This document shows, piece by piece, positions 10,001 through 21,339 of a stretch of DNA of 64,000 nt. A program made the position numbers and the translations under genes. Positions within the stretch are counted from its first letter, which is position 1; each line of letters opens with the position of its first letter. Where the stretch lies: NCBI GenBank assembly GCA_021234155.1, contig JAJEKV010000023.1, positions 8,502,610-8,566,609 on the forward strand. The letters run 5' to 3'. The notes under the pieces are model-generated. The model was not told the DNA's origin. It worked only from the letters and a program-made list of their open reading frames with translations, and searched no databases. This stretch comes from Isoetes taiwanensis. Its lineage: Eukaryota; Streptophyta; Lycopodiopsida; Isoetales; Isoetaceae.

Positions 10001-13000
10001 TGTGGCAGTCATTAGTATGCCATTGCAAGCCACCTGAAGATGGAAGCTCAGGTTGTGGAGAGAATTGCATCAACCGCATGGTCTTTGTCGAATGTGTCCC
10101 GGACATTTGCCCATGCGGTGATGCTTGTTCAAATCAGCAGGTATGTAGCCAGCTTTAATTTGATAATTTTCATTCTCTTAATGGCCTCTTTTTGGTTCAC
10201 AGTTTCGAAAGAGAATGTATGCAAAGGTTGGCCTTTTTAGATGTGGGAAGAAAGGGTATGGTCTACGGATACTGGAGTATGTTCCCAAAGGAACCTTCAT
10301 TATTGAATACGTGGGCGAGGTGAGCATATTGTATTTCTAGGGCATCCTTTATATTCTTTATATGTAAGTAACAAAAACAAAGAAGAGGATAGGCATGCCT
10401 TAAGGGTGTGTACATTGAAAGTGATAAATCAAGAACAAGTTTGCAGTATTCATAAACCTTTTTTGCCCACCAGCTTTATTATTTTCACAAGCAATTACCT
10501 TTCAGCTGACTTGGTCTCTGACATTGATTTTTTAACTTTGTATTACTGATGGGCTAATGACAGATATGTTTTTTGTAGGTTTTGGACCTGGTCTCATTTG
10601 AAGAACGGCAGAAAGAGTATGCTCACAGAGGCCAAAAGCACTTCTATTTCATGACCCTAAATAGCAACGAGGTGGGTAATTCCTTGTGATTGTGATGTCT
10701 CAAAGGTTCAACTTCTCTTGGATGTTTGCAAACTGTTTGGGATCGTAAGTTTGCGGGCTTGGCCTATTTTGATTTCGGCTGACAATATTAGAGAGATCAT
10801 TATTTATGTGAGAAGATGACCCACCCCTTTAATTTTTAATTTTACTTTTGTGGGCACCCAACTTTTTGTGCACTTAAAGGCTAGTCATAAGCTGGCATCT
10901 TGTGTCCAAGGATGTTATTTAGAGTTTTTTGCCATCGTGATTGCGCAGGCGAGCAAGTTTTGCTAAGCTGGTTTTTGAATTGCCACAGAATTCACTTACG
11001 CCATGTAAGATTAATGTTTATATGTTTTTAGTAATTTACTAACCAATCTATGCAGGTTATTGATGCTTGTGCAAAAGGAAATCTTGGGCGGTTTATAAAC
11101 CATAGTTGTGAGCCCAATTGTCAGACCGAAAAGGTACAACTTTGTTGTTGCTTTATATTTCTGCATGATGAAGGATCACTACCTGATTCGGCGTATATTT
11201 GCTGCAGTGGTGTGTCAATGGGGAAATTTGCATTGGTCTGTTTGCCATTAGAGATCTTGTACAGGTATTTCTCTCGATAATTTAGGTTTCATTTCGCATG
11301 ACCTTTGGAATTTGAAACTAGTAGCTTTTGATGACAAAATCTGAGAGAATACTTAAATGGTGCGCACTTTTCCAGCTCTAGCTGTGATTGAATTTGAATG
11401 GCTGAGAATATTATGGCAAAGAAAAGAGTCCCACATAACATGGTTGCAGTCACGTTATTTCTTCAATTCAACTGCTGAACTAGGCACTGAGATCTTTCTG
11501 AACAACCAAGATATAGGATGGCTGATTGTAATCTAATGTCTTAAGAAACACACACCCTGCTTCTCTTTCTAAACAGCATTGTTGTGGAAGACAATTAAGT
11601 TATACTTTTATGAACGTTCAATGTTCTTTTAAGTGTGGCAAGGATTAAAAAAGCTTTGAATTGGTATGACAACTGGTTTTGCATTGCAGGGCGAGGAGAT
11701 TACCTTTGATTACAATTATGAACGACTTTATGGAGCAGCAGCAAAAAGATGCCACTGTGGATCTTCTCGATGTCAGGGATATATTGGTGGAGATCCACTG
11801 ACTCCTAGGGCAGTAGTGGAATCTGACTCTGATGAAGATGACCCAGAGCCTGTTATGCTTGAACAGGAAAGTGAGGAAGAGAATCTAGTGGAGGATGTAG
11901 TTCCAGCTAAAAAGAGTCGGGATGCATCTGAAACTGCATCATGGGAGCCAAACATGGTTCGGCCAAATAGACTGAAGCGTAAGCCGGCCTCATCCAATGA
12001 AGCTGATGGAGAGGCAACTTTACGTGTGAAACGTGCTAAAGTAAACAAAAAAGCTTCTAATGGCATCAAAGGTTTGATTTTAGAGATAGATACAGGACGG
12101 GGGATGGGAAACCGTGCATCACGACCATTGTATGGCAGTGAGGGTGAGTTTCTTTGTGCTCCATTCTGTGCCATGTTCCTGGATGTTTGTACTTACATGC
12201 CTTTTTTTGCCAGTCTCTGGAAAATTAGATGAAATGCTGGATGAACAAGGTGGTTTAGTCAAGAGAAAGGTGATACTCAAGCCTCTACGTCACTTTAATG
12301 GCCATTGTCTCAATTTCTCGTTTAAGATGTTTTGGATACTATATGCTGGGTAAAAGAGGTTTTGGAGATAGTTCTTTTTATTTCATTTTAACAATTCTAA
12401 TCCTATATGGAACACTATTTCCAAACTGCTAATTTCTTGACATATCGCAGGACATCTCTAAACAGTACATGAAACTGCTTGTATTATCTGCTGCAACTGG
12501 AGATACATCTCGTGGGGCCGCATCTTGTAGGTAAGTTATCATTTATACAGATAATTCTGGTGCTGCAATTAAATGAAGGACCTTTTATTTTGTACATGAA
12601 TACCTCCTGAAAAATAATTCGTCTGTGTTCCAGTGTCCGCGACATATCATTGCTTTTGGATGCCTTGCTGAAGACATCATCGCGCACTGTTCTTTGTGAT
12701 ATTATACAAAAGAATGGTGATTTTCTTTGTGATAACGTGTTTGATATGGACAAACGAAATGTTCCTTAACTTTCAGAAACTGATGCTTGTTACCAGGTCT
12801 TCAGATGCTTCACAACCTGGTTAAGCAGAGTCGTCGAAATTGGAAAAACATTCCAATTCTTCGCAAGCTAATGAAAGTAAGTCCCCATCAAACCCTTTTT
12901 TTTTTTTTTTTAGCCATCCTGCGACCTCATCATGTTTATGATTCGTGTAATTAGGTGCTAGAGCTCCTAGCCTCAAAAAAAGTACTAACTGTGCAACATA

Positions 13001-15131
13001 TGACCTTTGTACCTCCACGAGAGGGTATGGAGAGGTATGTTTCAGTGATTAAGAATTATCTCAGTATCATAATGTTCTGAAATATTAACTTGAATCTTCT
13101 TGTTACAGTTTCAGAGAAACAATTTGGGAACTCACGCGTCATGGGGATAATGAAGTGAGGGTCTTCAAGATATAGTTTTTTCTTTTCCTTTTTAGATAAC
13201 ATCTAATTGACACTGTATAACTTTTGCAGGTTCAGCAATATGCTCGTCGTTTTCAAACTAATTGGTTGCCTTCTGACCAGCTGGGTAATGATCACTTTCC
13301 TTTTCATCAAGGATTTTCTGGGTCAGGTGATTCAAGATACCAGGATCACAAGTATAATGGGAGGCAAAGGTTCGAACCAGGAAAAACTTGTTGCGGTACT
13401 TATACTTTGTTGTTATACTCCATAAACTAAAGTTGTAATCTTTCATGCAGGTTCTTCAGGAAGAGACTGTTGTATCCTAGGGAAGCAGTTGCAAGCCACC
13501 CCAGAGATGTGGCAGTAAGCACTTCACGGTCTCCAAATTTACAACCGGTTGAAAGTAATATTCAGGTGCCGACTCATCTTGCATCAGAAAAGCACGATCC
13601 AGATTTTGAGCAAACGCCTGCAAAGCATGAGTGTAGTACCAATGACAATATAACAGTACAAAGAGTTGACGAAGAGCAGGGGACAAGGAGACGCAAAAGG
13701 ATCAGCCGCTGGGATGAACCTGCACCACCAGTGGAAGGTGCAAAGCCAGGCCCATGCGTTGAGCAAATAAATTCACAGCCATCAGAGTCATCTGGCCGTC
13801 CTGATTTTCCATCTCAGATGCCATCTACATCTGGTGATAGAGCCTTAGCAGTACCAAAGCCAAATCACTACCATCAATCACACTACCAACATAATCGGCC
13901 TTCGAGTTTCCACCAGCAAGATTGCCCACCAGGATTTGGTGCAAATATGAATCGCAGCTCCTTCCCTCCTTATGCAGAACGAAATGCCAGATGGAGAGAT
14001 CGACCATATAGACCACCTGCACGGCCTCCAAGAATGGACCCTGGATATCGTGGTCCTCCATCTGGGCCACGGCGCACAACAGGGCCCAGAGGATATGTGA
14101 ATCAACAATATGGACGACCAATGAATAATCAGTTCTCTTCCGGTCGGCAAATGGGCCCCCCGTTCAGGCCTACAGGATCTCATCAGATGCAGTCAAGTCG
14201 ACCAGCGCAACATGGTCCTGTTCCATTTGGCATGCCTTGTGCACAAGCACCTCCTTTGCCTTCTACTCAGCACCAGAGTCCTCCATCATGCCCCCAGCAA
14301 GGAGTGTCTCCAACAAATGGGAATAATACATGTTCGGTTCCAGCAATGCTATCAGGCCAACCAGTTCAAAGCCCTAGGCTTACCCATAATAGCTCCAATG
14401 GAATGGCACCATTTCAGGCATCATCTGGGGTAAGAGGACCTTTTCCATATGGCCCAGCAGATCAAGGATCACAGTTCCAAGCAGGTCCTATTCCTTTTCC
14501 ACAGCCAGCGCAATGCCTACAGCCACCATCAGCAGTTCCACCAGGTTTTGAGGGACATTCATCTGCATATAAACACTACCAGGACAGGGATAAAGGTTAT
14601 TTTGTGGAAGAAAGTGGGCATGTTTTGGCAAATGGAGATGATCTTGAGCCAGAGCCTCCTGTGCCAGGTCTATCACCAAAGCACGTACCTACAGTTTTGA
14701 CCTGTCCCATTGCTCCAATTTCTGCTAGTTGTGGTAAAATCAGATCTTCAATTAGCGTGCAAAATGCACCTTTCATCTCTGATACTTCTCAAGGCCATAT
14801 CCCGGTCTCTGTATCGAAGAACTTGGGGGAGAAGAGAAAGATGAACCAAAGTGAAGTTTGTCTTCCTGCAATGGAATATCCCATACGAAGCTCCAAGGAT
14901 TTGACTACATGTGCTGAGGTGCCAAAAGAAAAAGAACATGGCTGCTCCACCGATGACAATAATTTGTCTGCAAATACACAAGGGCACTCCTCAGATGGCC
15001 ATCATTGTGTATTTAATATGTCCAGAGAGGAATGCCCGAAAAGGTTATCGGAACTAAATTCTACCAGTAATACATCTTCGGAGAAAGAGATATCAAGTCA
15101 GGATGCTACACCAGAAATGTGTTTGGAGTGA
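7068..15131 (+). CDS. ASHH2: Histone H3K36 methyltransferase, ASHH2/SDG8-like (CW-AWS-SET)
   Basis: Spliced model: 7068-9346, 9510-9676, 9748-9857, 10009-10140, 10203-10319, 10579-10671, 11056-11133, 11208-11264, 11690-12143, 12214-12269, 12451-12530, 12634-12716, 12797-12876, 12955-13034, 13109-13154, 13230-13369, 13451-15131. All junctions are GT-AG and keep frame, giving about 1,910 codons; Arabidopsis ASHH2 is about 1,760 aa. The first 730 residues are acidic and low-complexity, with two SLFEEV repeats. CW domain: about 731-785 (C736, C739, W742, C762, C773). AWS: cysteine-rich, 853-896. SET: about 897-1025, with NHSCEPNC at 981-988 and FDYNYE near 1017-1022. Post-[11 protein letters not shown] at 1032-1039. 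A helical TFIIS-N/LEDGF-like segment lies near 1,200-1,300. The C-terminus is Pro/Gln-rich with SRWDEP. The family deposits H3K36me2/3 on transcribed chromatin, with CW reading H3K4me1. The weakest junction is the donor at 13,370 (GTTCGA), chosen for phase. It appears functional. Confidence 0.93.
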
Positions 15132-15620
15132 AATTCATGGCTTGGTTCTCATAGTGTATTCAATGAAGCCATATGTGCCATATGTGCTTCGCATTTGTAC
15201 TACTAAAAATAACACAAGCAAGCCTTTGGCTTTTTCTAATGCTAACCTGCTTTTGACCAGTGCAAATTCCAAAAGGCATTATAGGAAATGGGTCATGAGT
15301 GAAAAAGGCTCCATCAGAGTCTGCATGACTTATTCATTAGTGCCTCAGCAGGAGGTGACACAGGGCGGAACTGCTGGATATAGCCTGCTGCTGTTGGAAA
15401 TGATCCGCCAATGCAACGGCTTCGAAATGAAAGCTGGCAGCGAAGATTGTTTGGAAATAAAATGGTTTGTTCTAGATTGTCACATCGTGCTAGCCCTGTT
15501 ACTTCTTGCCATGGCTTTCACAAATCCGAACTTTGTATATCAGATATCTGTTATGTTCAATCTAACCTGTTTTTTTTAGTATAGGAGCAGAATGAATGAT
15601 TTTTTTTATTTGTTGCACGT
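15132..15620 (+). promoter_or_regulatory. Likely 3' UTR of the ASHH2-like gene
   Basis: It follows the TGA at 15,129-15,131. An AATAAA lies at 15,456-15,461, within a usual 3' UTR distance. The open frame at 15,103-15,579 overlaps this region in another frame and has no recognisable domain, so I treat it as untranslated. The end of the transcript is inferred, not seen. Confidence 0.45.
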
Positions 15621-16182
15621 ATTTTGCTGCATTTTTGTTCATTATATGCACTCCAGACCTCTCGTAGTAGATCTCTCATTTTATAAAGCAGGGAGAACAA
15701 GGCTGCATATATAATGTGATCTATATATACGAGAACATGTGAAAGTTCATGGGGAATTACAATGTATGTATAAAGTTTTTTTTTAATGTTTCTCGAAGTG
15801 AAAGAGAGTCATGATTACGGAAATAATGTCAATATTGGAAAAGGTTCGCATTTTTGCAACTTCGTGGATCATCAACGGCGGCCCTTGTGTATATCTGTGT
15901 GTATGCACTATGCAGGCAACTTCTTCAGATTTAGGTCAGTTGGCGCATCCCATTAATGCCTCCTGGTTTGCTGGAATTCGGTTGCCCTCCTACACATTTA
16001 CCTACAAATTGGGGTACGCAGCACATGATATTGACAAAAATCACGTACTAAAGCATTCAAATTTCCACATTATGGTCCTTTACATTGCGTTGAATTCATT
16101 CAAGAGACCTCTCTCCACCCCTTGGTGTACTCATGTAAAATGTTTGCGCGTAATTTCAACATGTGTAAAGTGTTTTTTCTTT
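15621..16182. other. Intergenic, nothing recognised
   Basis: AT-rich sequence with short T-runs and no supported coding region. The 147-codon open frame at 15,811-16,254 runs into the MITE and shows no domain. Confidence 0.4.
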
Positions 16183-16190
16183 TATTTGTT

Positions 16191-16370
16191 GGGGAAAAAC
16201 TACAATATACCCCTAATTTTTTGCAAAATTCACAAAATACCCCTAACTTTCTAAAAATTCACAAAATGCCCCTAAAAAACCTATAGTTAGGGGCATTTCA
16301 TTAATTTTTAGAAAGTTAGGGGTATTTTGTGAATTTTACAAAAAGTTAGGGGTATATTGTAGTTTTTCCC
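16191..16370. mobile_element. Foldback MITE, 8-bp TSD TATTTGTT
   Basis: 180-bp near-palindrome. The left end is ggggaaaaactacaatatac and the right end is its reverse complement less one G. The arms are built from repeats of a 'gttaggggtattttgtgaat' motif and run almost to the centre. TATTTGTT occurs directly before (16,183-16,190) and after (16,371-16,378). An 8-bp duplication would fit hAT-type mobilisation, though the termini do not give a classical hAT signature. Non-coding. Confidence 0.85.
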
Positions 16371-16536
16371 TATTTGTTAAGTTGTATATAACAAAGTAAA
16401 AGAGATTTCAACCCTTTGGCTGCTATAGAGAAAATTACCTACAATACAATGAATACATATTTTCATTAATATATGAAATGGTCACAACTAGAAATTGATG
16501 ATCATCAACTAGAAATTATCAATTCTCAGCCAATAA

Positions 16537-19500
16537 TTAATTGGGCAAGATTCTAAATAAAACATCCTCGAACAATATTGGTTGTATCATAGCAACATCT
16601 GTCGCAGGATCCACACCAAGCTCTTTATGCATGATGTAGAACAAGTGTATGCAAGGAATGTACCTATGTTTTCTTTCACTGTTCATGAAGTCTTCACAAG
16701 TACAACTAGGCTCTCTTCTGATAGACTTTACAGCTATTGTTGTCTTTTCCAATAAAGAAGTCCACATGGTTTTTATTTAGCACAACTTGCCGTTCACAAC
16801 ATAGCCTTGCATCTGGTAGCTTGAATTTAATCGGATCTCACTATCTCTATTTAGTTTATTCCTCATATGCACAACCCTTCCACATCTCCTTAGTTGAGCT
16901 TTACCACTATCTCTAGGCCTTTGGCTGATAGCCAATGTTGTTGGGACAACCTCTTCTACATGTCTACCCAAGCCCTCAATGTTAAAACCTGCATCCTGTA
17001 ACTTGCTGATTTCAGATTGTGTTAAGTTCACCCCTTTTGCTACAGGCCACATATCAGGATGCACAGGCAAGGATAATAACATTTTAGAAGGGAACCAAGT
17101 ATGTTTAACATCATCAAAACAAAAACAAAAGAACTGAGATTGAGGACCTCCAGAATACTTTCGGACACCATAGTAACAAGGGGCTATAGTAGAGGAAGTA
17201 CCTTTGTTTATAAGCTTGTCACATTTTCGTGCTCCAGATTTAGTTTATCCTTGGCATCTAACTTTGCTACCTGGTTCTGTCCTTCTTAAAGCCCAAAATG
17301 AGTCATGTAGGATCTTCTCTTGCACAAGGATGTCTATTGTGTTCTTGAATAGGTTCTTAATAACACGATCTGAGTGTGGAATTCTAGATGTATTTCTCAT
17401 TTGCTTGTCAGGTCTATGTGAACCATTCTCATCTGTCAGATCTATAGTTTCTGTCATTCTAGCTCTTTTATTCTGTTCATTGCCTCCTGCTCCATTATCA
17501 TGGATTAGCAAATCCATCTTGCTGGTGGTCTGATTTATAATATTGACAGCTTTTGTAGGCTTGACAGAACTGGACATTCTTTGTTCAAATCTTTGTATTA
17601 AAGAGCTGATGCCAGGTCCTGCTCTAATATAATTGTGGTCTAAATGTGATCTGTATTTTGTACTTTGAAGAACAGCTTCAGTAAGATAAAAAATGCAAGC
17701 ATCATACAAGCTCATGGTTTTTTTGTAACCATTTGCAGCTAGCCAACTACCATGTCTTGATTCTGATAAATTTGTATTGGGAACATGTATAGCTGCTTCT
17801 AATCCTCTATTATTTAGCATGAAGTTACCCCATTGGCTAGCATGATGGTGCCACCATGACAACCAGGTTGTGAGAGCTCTGATGTCATTGGGAGCTGCTT
17901 TAATAACATTTATCTGCATCCCTTTTTTTTTTATGGGTTCTTTGCCAATTCCTTGTGCTCTTCTTTGTGTTGTTGGTATATATACTTCTTTATGTGCCTT
18001 TGCATGCATTGTTCAAAGTGGAAGACACAAGAACGTTCTTTGTCAGGCAAATGTTTCCCATTGAAAAAGACCTCTCTTATGGCATTCCAATTTGCCTGGC
18101 TCATCGGCCATAAATCCATGAAAGTTGGCAGAGGGTAATTCTTGGAAATCATGACCTCATTTAGCAATTCCCAAAAGAGTCTTTGAGATTCAAGATCTTT
18201 TGTCTTTATATCACATATAGCTATTGTGAGAAGAGATTGTAGGTTGGAAACAACATATGGATCATAGAATGACATTAGTTAAATAGTCTAAATAAATAGA
18301 ATTGAAAACATCATATACCTTCGGTCATACACATGGCAGGCAATGGTTGTCCAATCATTAATCCTTTTAATATGATTAAAGTCGACCCAAGACTTATCAT
18401 ATCACCTCCAGGTTGCATTTGATTCACCAAATCAAAACCTGATCCTAGTCCTACTGTTGACATCTTAAACACAAAGCACTTATCCTTCTCTGTATGGTTT
18501 TGATAGGGGAATCTCGAACCATGAAAATACTCGTACTTTAAACGTCTCTTCAAATGCATAATACTAGATTGGTTATCAATATATTGCTTATTCCTCTTAC
18601 AGCAATCATCCAGCCATTTTCGCAATCTACGTGCAAAACAACATTGGTAAACAATGAATGAAGAACATTTAAAAGGATGCTTGATTACCTTTTTTTATTG
18701 CATAATGGCTCGAGACCCTTATGAAGCTCATCCAATTGTTCAGAATTAAGCATTTGAACATCATCAATAGTCTCATATCAAGCATCCATAGCAAGCAAAT
18801 GTTGAGATTTTCTTGTGCCATTAGAAGTTGATCCTTTTCTGGCTTAACAATTGCTTTTACTTAGCTATTTCTTCTCTACTTTCAGTCATTCTTATCGGAT
18901 GTCTATGCACACCATGATGAACAGCTAACCTTGTCTCATGAATGTTATCTGGAAGTACGTAATATAAAATAGCTTCACAACTGGATATATATGTTGGTTG
19001 CTCTTTGCAGTAATCACACATCAACGACCTAAACCATCACTTATTTCTCCAAGCCTTGGTCTTTCATAGAGTGTTCCATGCCACTGTAACTCATTAGGAA
19101 CTTGCTTGGCTAATAAATGATCACACACCTTATTTTGACATTGCAAATGGCCAGCACAATGCACCAAACGGACTGTTCCAAAAAAATGGGTGTATGTGCT
19201 ATTGTTGGGATGGGTCCAAACATGGGGTCCATGTTTTGCTGCATTCCCTCCATACTACTACCAGTCTTCGCTTGCGATGGCAATTCAAATACTATAGTAT
19301 CATTGTAAAATGGGGGGGAGACAATTTACCTTTCGAGCCTCTCCAACATATTGTAGTATCTTCTGGATCTTGTTCTTGTTGGGATTTTTGATAATGTTGT
19401 AGAACATGGAATTGTTATTCCTCCTTAAAACTTTGGGGATGTAGAGGACTCAACAAGTTTTGGATATTGAGGAGAACTTCCTAACAATGTTGTGCCATAT

Positions 19501-19613
19501 ACTGTTATTGAATGCCCATTTTTCTCTTCCACTTGAAACATTGGCTCTCCAGCCTCATCAACATTTGGCAACAAATTTTGTGTCTTTTGTACATCTTCAT
19601 CCCCTCCATCCAT
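16537..19613 (-). pseudogene. SWIM zinc-finger MULE-like transposase, decayed
   Basis: Reading the minus strand downwards: an acidic leader (19,613-19,430); a zinc-binding N-terminal module at 19,236-19,028 with WTHPNN, FFGTVRLVHC, HLQCQNKVC and WHGTL; a second module at 19,026-18,856 with CDYC, SSCEAILYYVLP and HRHPI; a middle region (18,625-18,311); an RNase H-like transposase portion (18,275-17,245) with KERSCVFHFEQCMQRH and TNLSESRHGSW; and a SWIM finger near 16,700-16,620 (CTC, 16 residues, then CIH). The module order is that of plant MULE-like SWIM transposases. The blocks lie in different frames. Some gaps may be introns (such as 18,276-18,310), but the stop and frame change at about 19,027 is a true lesion. 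It sits head-to-head with the ParB-methyltransferase pseudogene. The exact transposase superfamily (MULE or KDZ-like) is not settled. Confidence 0.7.
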
Positions 19614-19759
19614 TTGAACAAGAAGGACGAAACTATTAGTAAATCCAAAGATTTGGCAAAGGTAGCTCTGCTTGACAAGTGCAATGCCATTTCAGAAAGG
19701 AATATTTATGTACTGCTCGTTCAAAAATCCTCTAATAGTCAAGAATGTCGCCATTAGCA

Positions 19760-20200
19760 AGATAACAGTTCACAAAATGAAACATTGAGGTCTTTTTAAG
19801 TTAATCCTAGGTACTTCATGCTATCATTACAAATGACGTTTTGTTTGGTGAATGTTTAAATAATCATTTATAGTAGTGTTTTAATTTTAAAGTTGGCATA
19901 CCTAACCGTAGATCCTCTCGATTATAGAAAATTTAAAACGGTAATCATTTTTGGACGAATCCCGTAAAAGGAATTAACGGAACAAATTAAGTAGACTTTA
20001 ACGGTAATCTTTCTTTAGATTGAACCCTTAAAACACATAAATGGATCCGTTAAAATGACTACAAAATGTTCGTTACATTAAAAAAAAAAAGAAAAAAAAA
20101 AAGAAAATTAACAATTATAAACAAACACAAATGAAATTAAAAATATATTGTAATAAACTTCTTCAAAATCGAACCCTAATACTTCATCGAACCCTAAGCT
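19760..20200. promoter_or_regulatory. AT-rich divergent intergenic region
   Basis: It lies between the two divergent decayed genes. It contains several copies of an AACGGTA/CGTTAAA-type motif (about 19,937-20,060) and an A-rich stretch at 20,080-20,107. If the two genes belonged to one element, this would be their shared promoter region. No defined promoter box is claimed. Confidence 0.3.
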
Positions 20201-20202
20201 TT

Positions 20203-20875
20203 TGTGCATTTTGGGCTTCCCTACTCAATCGGCTTTTACTGAATGGCGCCATTTATGGAATCGAGGTGGATTTGGTATGTCTGTAGCTCTTTTTTGGTTC
20301 AATTTCAAAAATAACAGAAGCATAATCTCTACTTTGTTGCAGCCAAAATCTTGTTCAGTTGGGCTCCTCTTTGAATCCAATTTTGAGTGAACGGCACCGT
20401 TTATGGTATGTCATATGGATTTGGTATGTCTTTAGCTCCTTTTTTATTCAATTTCAGGAATAGTAGAAGCATAATCTCTACTTTGCTGCAGCTAAAATCT
20501 TGTTCAGATGGACTTGAATACAATTTTGACTGAACGGCGTCTGTTTATGGATTTGGTATATCTTTAGCTCTTTCTTAATTCCTTTTTAGAATTAGTAGAA
20601 GCATAATTTCTACTTTGCTACAGCTGAAATCTCATTCAGCTGGGCTCCTCTTTGAATTTAATTTTGACTGAATGACGCCATTTATGGATTTGGAATGTCT
20701 TTAGCTATTTCTTAATTCCATTTCAGAATTAGTAGAAGCATAATTTCTACTTTGCTACAGCTAAGTTCTTGTGTAGTTTGACTGAACAACGCCATTTATG
20801 GCTTTGGTATGTTCCTAACTCTTCTTCCATTCAACTTTGCAGAAGCATAATGTCTATTTTGCTAGTCTTGTGCAT
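20203..20875 (+). repeat. Tandem array, about 4.5 units of 130-155 bp
   Basis: Units begin near 20,203, 20,358, 20,509, 20,640 and 20,765 (partial). Each has, in order: ttgactgaa(c/t)ggcgcc, a 'tttatggatttggtatgtct' core, 'ttagctctttctt', and 'agaagcataatctctacttt' followed by gctacagct. Units differ by substitutions and small indels, so the array is not recent. It lies between the divergent transposase and methyltransferase genes. Confidence 0.85.
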
Positions 20876-20885
20876 TAAAACACAC

Positions 20886-20961
20886 CTCTCTCTCTCTCTC
20901 CCTCCCTCCCTCCCTCCCTCCCTCCCTCCCTCCCTCCCTCCCTCCCTTCCTCCCTCCCTTC
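20886..20961 (+). repeat. (CT)n then (CCCT)n microsatellite
   Basis: A short CT run passes into about fifteen CCCT units with a few interruptions. The encoded Ser/Leu/Pro repeat in the overlapping frame is an artefact. Confidence 0.9.
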
Positions 20962-21339
20962 TTATTATCAAATGCAGTTTCCCTATTTGGCACCATTTAA
21001 TAAAATGGGTATATGACTTGTATGAAGTACAAGAGCATGTTGGTGATTATTTTTCTTGGCTCAAGAGTTCAAGGTATTTCGAACAACTTTCTACTTATGT
21101 TCTTCTATTCATCTCAAGTTTGCATGATAATGGGCAATGAAAACACCATCACCATTTATTTTTTTAGATGCATGTTTCTTATTTGGCGCCGTTTGCTGAA
21201 ATGGTGGTTTGATATGCTTGCACGGGAGGGCATGGTTGTAACTCGCCAACATAAATGAGTTTGTCTACAGTCTTCTTTAGACCCCCCCTAGAAGGTCTAG
21301 GAAGTCTAACCTTTTTCATACTGAATTGCAAGAAAAGAT

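Noticed and set aside
13395-13400. Alternative donor (GCG|GTACTT) for the penultimate ASHH2 exon
   Set aside because: Its phase does not fit the last exon, whereas the donor at 13,370 keeps the frame.
15103-15579. 158-codon frame overlapping the end of the ASHH2-like gene
   Set aside because: It overlaps the last coding exon in another frame and contains the probable AATAAA signal; more likely 3' UTR.
20203-20875. CRISPR-like array
   Set aside because: Units are long, diverged and contiguous without unique spacers, in a eukaryotic context.
20769-21140. 123-codon frame with Ser-Leu-Pro-Pro repeats
   Set aside because: Crosses the CCCT microsatellite; no support outside it.
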